A stretch of DNA of 64,000 bases from contig JAZBQD010000014.1 of assembly GCA_036583965.1 (NCBI GenBank), positions 69,673,835 through 69,737,834 on the forward strand, written 5' to 3'. Below the pieces are notes generated by a model, which saw only the letters and a list, made by a program, of their open reading frames with translations, had not been told where the DNA came from and made no database searches. A program made the position numbers and the translations under genes. The number at the start of each line of letters is the position of its first letter. The first letter of the stretch is position 1. This document shows positions 57,244 to 64,000 of this stretch, piece by piece. This stretch comes from Prunella strophiata. Its lineage: Eukaryota > Chordata > Aves > Passeriformes > Prunellidae.

Positions 57244-58105
57244 GAAGCACGACTGAGAGTTTGATCACAGAGTTGTGGGGGCCCGACAAGCTCAGGTCCA
57301 GTACCTGACCTGCAGAAACATTTACCTCCAATGGGACCAGCACCTGAAAATGGTTTTTAAGCAGCCAGGTGAACCAGAAACCCCTGAAACATTAAGGCTT
57401 TTCCTGCCTCAGCACAAAGGATGCTCCCTGTCTCACAGGAACATTCCACCTCGGAGCGGGATCGCGTGGCAGGAGCCAGGCAGCCAAAGCTGCTCCCACG
57501 TCTGCTCCTCCCAGCAGGCAGGTGTGAGAAGCCCAGCCATGCAGGAGGAGAGCTGCAGACAGAAATGTGTCAGGCCGTGCTTTATCTCCTCCAGAGCCAG
57601 CACAGTTGGTGGAGAGGAGTTGGAAGGGAGGGGGAAAAGCAGCACCGTGGTGGAGATAACTGAGATGTGAGCAGCGGTGCAGAAAGCAGGATGGAAGCAG
57701 GTGAGAACAATCCATTCCCCTCCTCCCACAAGCATTCTCTCCAGAAAAGATGCTTCATTCCACTTCCACAGAATTCCTGCAGACATCCCCAGGGCTGTTC
57801 ACTCTGACAGAATTTCAGCAGGACCAGGATTTTACCCGTTCAGCTAAAAAAAGAAAAACCCACGATGGCTTCACACAGCCCAGACACACACCCAAAATAA
57901 ACTGCTCTCTGTGAAGGTATTGGCACCTCAGCAGCTCAATCCCTCACTCTGGGAGGGGCTCTCTGTCCTGAAAATTCAGCATATCCCACCTGTTGCCTTG
58001 GGATTACCTTCCCTCTCCTTTTAATCCTTGGCACAGCCAGCAGCTCATCACCCTCCACAAGCTCCATCCCTGGCAGTGCTGATCAAAGGCTGTTCCTGAA
58101 TTTCC
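57244..58105. other. Unique non-coding DNA
   Basis: Nothing recognised. Opposed frames at 57275-57786 lack domains. Confidence 0.4.
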
Positions 58106-58277
58106 TGAGCAGGGTGCCCAGAGCAGCTGTGGCTGCCCCTGGATCCCTGGAAGTGTCCCAGGCCAGGTTGGATGTGCTTGGAGCAACCTGGGACAGTGGA
58201 AGGTGTCCCTGCCCATGGCAGGGGTGGAACAAGATGATCTTTAATGTCCTTTCCAACCCAAACCATTCTGGGATTCT
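58106..58277 (+). mobile_element. CR1 LINE 3' region
   Basis: 'tgagcagggtgcccagagca', 'ggatccctggaagtgtccca', 'tgtccctgcccatggcaggg' and 'tttccaacccaaaccattct' then 'gggattct'. It is a ~170-bp plus-strand copy. Confidence 0.95.
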
Positions 58278-58645
58278 CTGCTAATTTCCTTACACCAAGC
58301 AGCCACTCAGCCACAGCCCTCTGTGGCTCATCAAATTTTCTTCAACCAGGAGTGTAAACAAATACAACTGGAGCAACTGAGTCACAAGTTTTAGGGTCAG
58401 ATTTTGGTGGTACTGAGTCTATCCAAATCTTGTCTCCTGTCTCCAAAAGCAATCAGAGATGGCATTTCATGGCACAGGGAGCAGATTGATTTTTCCTCCA
58501 GTGCAGGAAATAAGCACAGGAAAATCTCACCAGGCACATAAAACCCAAACACAACAGCAAGGAGGAAGGGGACAGGTGATGGAGCTTTACAAATCCAAGC
58601 TGAAGACACAGGTGGAGGTGCAACCAGTGAATAACTTTGGGTCAG
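58278..58645. other. Unique non-coding DNA
   Basis: Nothing recognised apart from the 'gtcag' flank of the LTR that follows. Confidence 0.4.
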
Positions 58646-59348
58646 TGTCTTAGGTTGGAAATGGAGGTGTGTATTCTATTTGCCATCTGTCAGAGCTGGG
58701 GCAGTTCTCTGCTGTTCATGGGGCAGTTTTTTCTTTATCTCTCCCACAGCCAATCCTCCCTCCAGGAGATCTCTGCTGTCCATGGCCAGGGAGTGTCCCT
58801 GCATGGCTGATCAAATTCCATCATCCCACTGGGAGATGCTCTGCCCAGGGCAGGAGCCAAGCATTCCTGCCTGGATAGAATCTGACCCTGGAACACCCCA
58901 GCAGCCTTTGCCCACTGCTGCATTCCCAGAGGAGCAGCTTTCTTCTCCTCTGCTGCATTCCCAGAGGGAGAGCAGGCCCAGCTGCAGCAGCCCTGGAGCT
59001 GCAGAGGAAAACTCCCCCCTTGTGCAGGATCCCTGCTCCAGCAGAACCAGCCCTGGCACTGCAGGAGGCTGCAGCCACCATGGCATGGGAATGGGACTGT
59101 GCCACCACCCTGACACACAGGGGCTCAGCTCCTGCTCTCACTCTGGCAGTGGGGTTTTTTTTTTGGTACTATTGCATTTGTATTTTTAATTTTCCTAGTA
59201 AAGAATTGTTATTCCTGCTTGCAGATCTTTGCCTGAGAGCATCTTAATTTCAAAATTATAACAATTCAGAGAGAGGGAGTTTACATTTTCCATTTCAAGG
59301 AAGGCTCCTGCTTTCCTCAGCAGACACCTCTCTTTTCAAACCAAGACA
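58646..59348 (+). mobile_element. Solo LTR of an endogenous retrovirus, third family (~703 bp)
   Basis: The ends are inverted: TGTCTTAGGTTGG at the left and AACCAAGACA at the right. The flanks 'gtcag' (58641-58645) and 'gccag' (59349-59353) fit a 5-bp target duplication with one mismatch, a size common in ERVL-like and some class I elements. A variant poly(A) signal AGTAAA lies at 59197-59202, followed by a T/A-rich U5. An internal word 'ctgctgcattcccagagg' is duplicated near 58914 and 58950. The 169-codon frame inside is LTR sequence, not a gene. No viral interior. Confidence 0.85.
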
Positions 59349-60533
59349 GCCAGGTCTTGGAAAAAGGGTCCTGTAGCTACACACCACTTACTAAGAGTTT
59401 AACCCCACATCAAAGACACTTCAATCAATTACCACAGTCTGATCTTTCATTACACAACTGCCATTAATACAGGCAGAAAATGAGTGGCAAGGCTCTTTTC
59501 CCAGTCCTTGCACTCTCACTGTGCTCAGCACCATGGCTTCTGGGCAGTGGATTTATTTACTACAACCAGTTTACGACGTGTTTATTCTCATCCACGCCGC
59601 GACCTTTGTGGTCGGGAAATTAGCAGTTATTAGAAGCAGCTAAAATAATATACAAGATAAAATAAAACAGCCACAGCATCATTAAGCTGTAATTATTATT
59701 GAAATGTGACCTAAAAGGGATTCCATCTGTGAAAAACCTTCTCTCTTTAGATGCACAGATATAGATAATATTTAAAAATAAACAGCGACAGATCTCTCTC
59801 TTCCTCTGGAGGTGTAATTATACAGAGACATCATCTATACACAGCCACCCTGGGTGTAAATCCCACCATGCAGATACAGTAGGAGGTGTATGCATGAGAA
59901 GAAAGTTATAAACTATATTTAAAACATGATCATTGCTCAGAGTATTTGACACCTTGAGTATTAAGAGCTACATTTTCAACAAAATCATGTTCTGTTTGCT
60001 AATCACTCAAACACCAGCTTCCTATGAGCTTCCCCTCTCCTCCAAGCAAAGGACTCAGCTAGCTGAAAAGACCAAGAGATATTTCCTGCTTGTCAATTAA
60101 AGGCAAAGCAGAACTGGCTGTACTCAAAATAACAAACAAAAACAGTGCAAATTCCTCTGAGCAAGGGCTGGGTGCTCTGTGCTGACTCAGCTCCCCCAGG
60201 ACACAGAGCAGAACCAAAAGCAGCCATCAGAGGAGCACTCAGAACAAAAACCAAACAAAAAGGCAAAACTATCCTTGTCCTGCACCACGAAATCAGAGGA
60301 GGCAGCAGCAGGAGTACATTTCATATTATGTGCTAATAAATCCCTTCATCAAATTTAGCTGCTGTGAGGTGAGCACATGTCTCTATCAAATATTGCTGGT
60401 GGAAGCACTTACAGAAAAGACATGCTCAATGCACTGGTTTTGCTGTTTTTTATGAAAAAAAAACCACAGGAGAGGCAATTTTTAAGCATCACTCCAAAGA
60501 TGGAGTCACTTCCCATCACAGCAAACAGGGCTG
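59349..60533. other. Unique non-coding DNA with a candidate conserved element (59440-59900)
   Basis: The segment 59440-59900 is the best candidate conserved element in the window. It has clustered CpGs ('ccagtttacgacgtgtttat', 'ccacgccgcgacctttgtgg'), several ATTA/TAAT cores ('gcagttattagaagcagcta', 'agctgtaattattattgaaa', 'ggaggtgtaattatacagag') and no repeat similarity. A RUNX-type 'tgtggt' lies within it. The rest, to 60533, is featureless. Confidence 0.38.
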
Positions 60534-60747
60534 GACATCTGGAGGAATTTCTTCATGGGAAGGGTTGTCAAACACTGGAATGGGCTGCACAAGGAGGGGT
60601 TGGAGTCCCCATCCCTAGAGGTGTCCAAGGAATGACTGGAGGAGGCACTCAGTGCTCTGCTTTAGTTGGCAAGGTGGCCACAGGTTGGACTTGATGCCCT
60701 TGGAGGTCTTTCCCAACCCAAATGATTCTGGGACAATGGTTCTGTGA
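60534..60747 (+). mobile_element. CR1 LINE 3' region
   Basis: 'ggaggaatttcttcatggga', 'ggttgtcaaacactggaatg', 'ttggagtccccatccctaga', 'ggttggacttgatgcccttg' and the end 'cccaacccaaatgattctgg'. It is a truncated plus-strand copy. Confidence 0.94.
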
Positions 60748-61011
60748 CACCTGTGGTGGCTTTGGGGCTGTGGCTGCACCCCCACTCTGGGGTGGAGACT
60801 AAAGGAGCAGCTGCATCCCACAGACACCTTGCACAAGGCAGCATTTGGGGATATCCTGAGCTCACCAACTTTGTGCAGACAGATGAAAACCCTCTCCATG
60901 TTTGGGGTCATCTTCTCTCCCAGCACTGAGTCAAAAAGTGCCTTTGGCCCAGCCCTAGGATGTCACCTCTGGGCTCCAGCAAGGACAACATCTAGGTGGA
61001 GGAGACACCTT
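60748..61011. other. Unique spacer
   Basis: Nothing recognised. Confidence 0.4.
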
Positions 61012-61830
61012 CCTGAGTCTGAGTTTAGGTCCAGTTCCTGGGTCTCAGTTCCTGGGTCTGAGTTTAGGTCCAGTTCCTGGGTCTGAGTTCAGGTCCAGTT
61101 CCTGGGTCTCAGTTCCTGGGTCTGAGTCTAGGTCCAGTTCCTGGGTCTGAGTTTAGGTCCAGTTCCTGGGTCTGAGTTCAGGTCCAGTTCCTGGGTCTCA
61201 GTTTAGGTTTGAGTTCAAACCCAGGTTCCTGGGTCTCAGTTTAGGTCCAGTTCCTGGGTCTGAGTTTAGGTTCAGTTCCTGGGTCTGAGTTCAGGTCCAG
61301 TTCCTGGGTCTGAGTTTAGGTCCAGTTCCTGGGTCTGAGTTCAGGTCCAGTTCCTGGGTCTGAGTTTAGGTCCAGTTCCTGGGTCTGAGTTTAGGTCAGT
61401 TCCTGGGTCTGAGTTCAGGTCCAGTTCCTGGGTCTGAGTTCGTGGGTCTCAGTTTAGGTTTGAGTTCAAACCCAGGTTCCTGGGTCTCAGTTTAGGTCCA
61501 GTTCCTGGGTCTGAGTTTAGGTCCAGTTCCTGGGTCTGAGTTCAGGTCCAGTTCCTGGGTCTGAGTTCAGGTCCAGTTCCTGGGTCTGAGTTCGTGGGTC
61601 TCAGTTTAGGTTTGAGTTCAAACCCAGGTTCCTGGGTCTGAGTTTAGGTCCAGTTCCTGGGTCTCAGTTTAGGTCCAGTTCCTGGGTCTGAGTTTAGGTC
61701 CAGTTCCTGGGTCTGAGTTTAGGTTCAGTTCCTGGGTCTGAGTTTAGGTCCAGTTCCTGGGTCTGAGTTCGTGGGTCTCAGTTTAGGTTTGAGTTCAAAC
61801 CCAGGTTCCTGGGTCTGAGTTTAGGTCCAG
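61012..61830 (+). repeat. 25-bp minisatellite with a higher-order insert (about 33 units)
   Basis: The unit is 'gggtctgagtttaggtccag' plus 'ttcct', with ttt/ttc and gtctg/gtctc variants. A variant carrying 'ggtttgagttcaaaccc', a 7-bp inverted repeat with a 2-bp centre, appears at 61206, 61457, 61609 and 61786. The last three are each preceded by 'gagttcgtgggtctcag', so a multi-unit block has been copied. The spacing (251, 152 and 177 bp) is close to multiples of 25. Confidence 0.97.
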
Positions 61831-64000
61831 CTGATCCCACCTCTCCCACACACCAGCTCCATCCCTGTGGCACCACCAGCAGTGAGGAACCCTTGGGCTG
61901 GGCCAAGCAGAGGAAGGAGATGAAGGCAAGGACAGAGCCTGCAAGGTTTGTAATCAGAACCACACAAGGAGATGACATGGCAGGGACAGAGATTTCACCC
62001 AAAATGCCCTTTTCTGCCCCACATGTCTATATAATGGGGCAGAGCTCTCTGACCCTTCAACAAGTCCTGATGTAGCAGTGTGGGGCCAGAAAAGTCCTAC
62101 TGATATGGAGCAGGTCACATTTTGGAGAGGACATTGATCTACCTCCTTCCTTGACCTGCTGTGGTTTGAAATGAAGCCAAGGAAGAAATCAGGAACCAAT
62201 CCAGCAGCTCTGGGAAGGAAGCAGAGCAAGAGTTTTGTTTTCCATTACAAAGCCCCAACTGTGCAGAAATAACTGCAGAGAGGTGACTGGCAATGACCCT
62301 CTGGGGACAGCATGAATGAAATCATGGTGACAAGGAGCTCAAAGACAGAGGCAGAATGGGATAAAATGCAAAAGGGATGAAAAATATCTGGCTGATGCAT
62401 CAGAGGCTGAGAGCAGAGGAAAGTGTGGTCTCTTGCTGGCACAGAGACATCCCTGAGGCTGAGAACTCCTGGCCTTCAGAAATCAAAAAGCACCAGCAGT
62501 TGAGTAGAAGGGGAGCTGGGATGTTCCCAGGAAGAGAAAGGTGCTCCTCCCATCAGGCCAAGGAAATTTCACCTCAACATCACAGATGTTACATCTCCTG
62601 GGAAAATCACATTAAAAAAAAATAAAAATAATTACAGGGCCATGTGCATTTGGTGGCAGTGAATGACCACACTGTCCCCCCTGTCCTTTTAAGCATTTCT
62701 CTCTTGTAGTGGGAGAGCCAGAGCCTTCAGGAGGAGCCTTGGGCAATAGGATGCTGTGATGGCAGAGGCACGGAGGAGATACAAAACTCTGCCATGAACC
62801 ATGGGGGTTGAGGATGTTTTGTTTGAGGCAAGAAATCTCTTGGACATCAGAATATCAGGATAGGCCACCAAAATTTGCAGACCTTGTGTGAAGGCAGCTG
62901 TGGCTGGGGAAACACAAGACCAGTGAAGACTCCTGAAGAAACCTGGGATCAATGAGGGTATAAAAGTAAAGAGGATATAAAATGTCACTCCAAAGCACTC
63001 TGGAGGCTGTTTGAGCACCAAGCCTGCTTTCCCTGCCTGTGCACACCCTGAGCTCTGCTTCCCTCCTCACTTATTCATGATGTTCTGGCAGGCTTGCCAA
63101 GTTCACCCCAACTCAGCTCATGCAAAAAACAAAAGCTGGGAGCGTTACAAAGGGCATTTCCCAGCGTGGCAGAGGGAGGAGGGAGCTCACAGCGCTTTTC
63201 CAGGGACTGGTGCAGCTCCAGGAGCTGCAAGGGGCAGGGAGGGAAGGTTGTGAACTTCTGGGAAGCCAGGGCCTCCCACGGGGATGCAGAGTCAGCTCCA
63301 AGGAGCAGGGTTTGAAGCAGAGCCACTGCGGGGAGCTGTTTGCAATTGGGACTCAAAAAAACACAGAAAGGGAGCCTGTGATCAAGCTGCAGCCTCTTCC
63401 ACCTCTGTTACCCCTCCTCACAGGCACACTCAGGCTGAAAAAATACAAGCTGGCTCTCAGCAGCTTCCCTGGCAAAAAAGAAAAAGTCAGTTTATTTTTG
63501 CATGCTCCTCTGGCCACCGAATCCTGGTTATTGCCAGCACGTGGTTGGAGTTTGCATCCTCCAGAGGAGCAAATATCCATGGATGGGGCAGGAGGAGTGT
63601 GGTCACCTCCTGAACACCACAGGGCTGGTGTCCAGGCTGGAAAGGAAACAGTCATGGAGTCTCATGCAGCCAGGCTTTGCTAATTCCCCACCTTTTTTAT
63701 CCTATTGTCAGCCCTGGGAGATGTCCCCTCATGTCAGCACTGCAAGGAGGAGATACAGCAAATGTGATAATGCCAGATGCTGCTGATAAGGGAGGGAAAA
63801 GAGGCAGGTAGAGCTGCTTGTTCCCTCCCAGGGAGAAGAAGTGAGATAAAACCACAGCTCAGAGCAGCCCAGTACCTTCCTCGTGAGGATCCTGATTCCA
63901 TTTAACAGAGATTCTCTCTTCCTACCATTCAGGAATGCTCAACACTGACTTGCAGGTCCCCCAAAAAGATCTCCTGGACCTTCAAGAGGACAGTGCCCAT
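61831..64000. other. Unique non-coding DNA to the window end
   Basis: No gene, RNA or mobile element recognised. Frames of 60-187 codons at 63.0-63.8 kb overlap on both strands and in several phases without domains. A gene could continue beyond the window, but nothing inside shows it. Confidence 0.4.

Noticed and set aside
58680..59189. A 169-codon frame ending in a hydrophobic stretch
   Set aside because: It lies wholly inside the 703-bp solo LTR, and the hydrophobic end is the T-rich region around the poly(A) signal.
61012..61830. CRISPR-like direct repeats
   Set aside because: The 25-bp units are head-to-tail without unique spacers and lie in vertebrate DNA, so this is a minisatellite.
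63120..63683. A 187-codon frame near the window end
   Set aside because: Competing frames lie on both strands and no domain is seen. It could only be revived by a transcript from outside the window.
1..64000. tRNA, rRNA or snRNA genes
   Set aside because: No cloverleaf with A/B-box pair, ribosomal core word or snRNA signature was recognised by reading. A covariance-model scan would be decisive.

Overview
The window looks like bird nuclear DNA, most likely from a songbird. The main reason is about 28 fragments of the avian CR1 LINE, recognised by their conserved 3' region and the ATTCTGTG-type tail. Five solitary retroviral LTRs lie among them, together with large minisatellites, in A+T-moderate, CpG-poor DNA. 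I found no convincing protein-coding gene, no rRNA or tRNA gene, no CRISPR array and no bacterial-style operon. Most open frames are short chance frames. The three-kilobase frames near 25-28 kb are an artefact of a 19-bp tandem repeat that lacks stop codons in every frame.

Layout. 1-12 kb: mostly unique non-coding DNA with scattered CR1 pieces, a (TGGA)n microsatellite at 3.2 kb and an A+T-rich candidate conserved element near 10.1-10.5 kb. 12-14.4 kb: a very small CpG-dense islet containing an ATG-GCG-GCG-GCG start and a strong splice-donor-like site, followed by two solo LTRs of different families. 17.9-24.7 kb: two solo LTRs of one family, each 461 bp and in opposite orientation. The second has inserted into an older CR1. 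24.8-28.0 kb: a ~3.1-kb, ~164-copy array of a purine-rich 19-bp unit. 29.3-29.9 kb: one young CR1 lying directly against an older one. 36.1-36.7 kb: a well-preserved 616-bp solo LTR with a perfect 6-bp target duplication, related to the LTR at 13.1 kb. 38-53 kb: largely unique DNA with CR1 pieces and candidate regulatory elements. 54.2-54.8 kb: three copies of a 187-bp unit. 58.6-59.3 kb: a solo LTR of a third kind. 59.4-59.9 kb: a CpG-retaining, homeodomain-core-rich candidate conserved element. 61.0-61.8 kb: a 25-bp minisatellite with a higher-order insert.

There are no genes here that can be shown to work together. The history that can be read is one of retroelement arrival, loss of retroviral interiors by LTR-LTR recombination, nested insertion and local tandem expansion. 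The most informative observation is that the two 461-bp LTRs are about 98.5% identical through U3 and the poly(A) signal but only about 75% identical in the last ~51 bp, which points to recombination between LTR subfamilies. The candidate conserved elements suggest a regulatory landscape around a gene outside the window, but this needs cross-species alignment. I do not see a new molecular system in this window.
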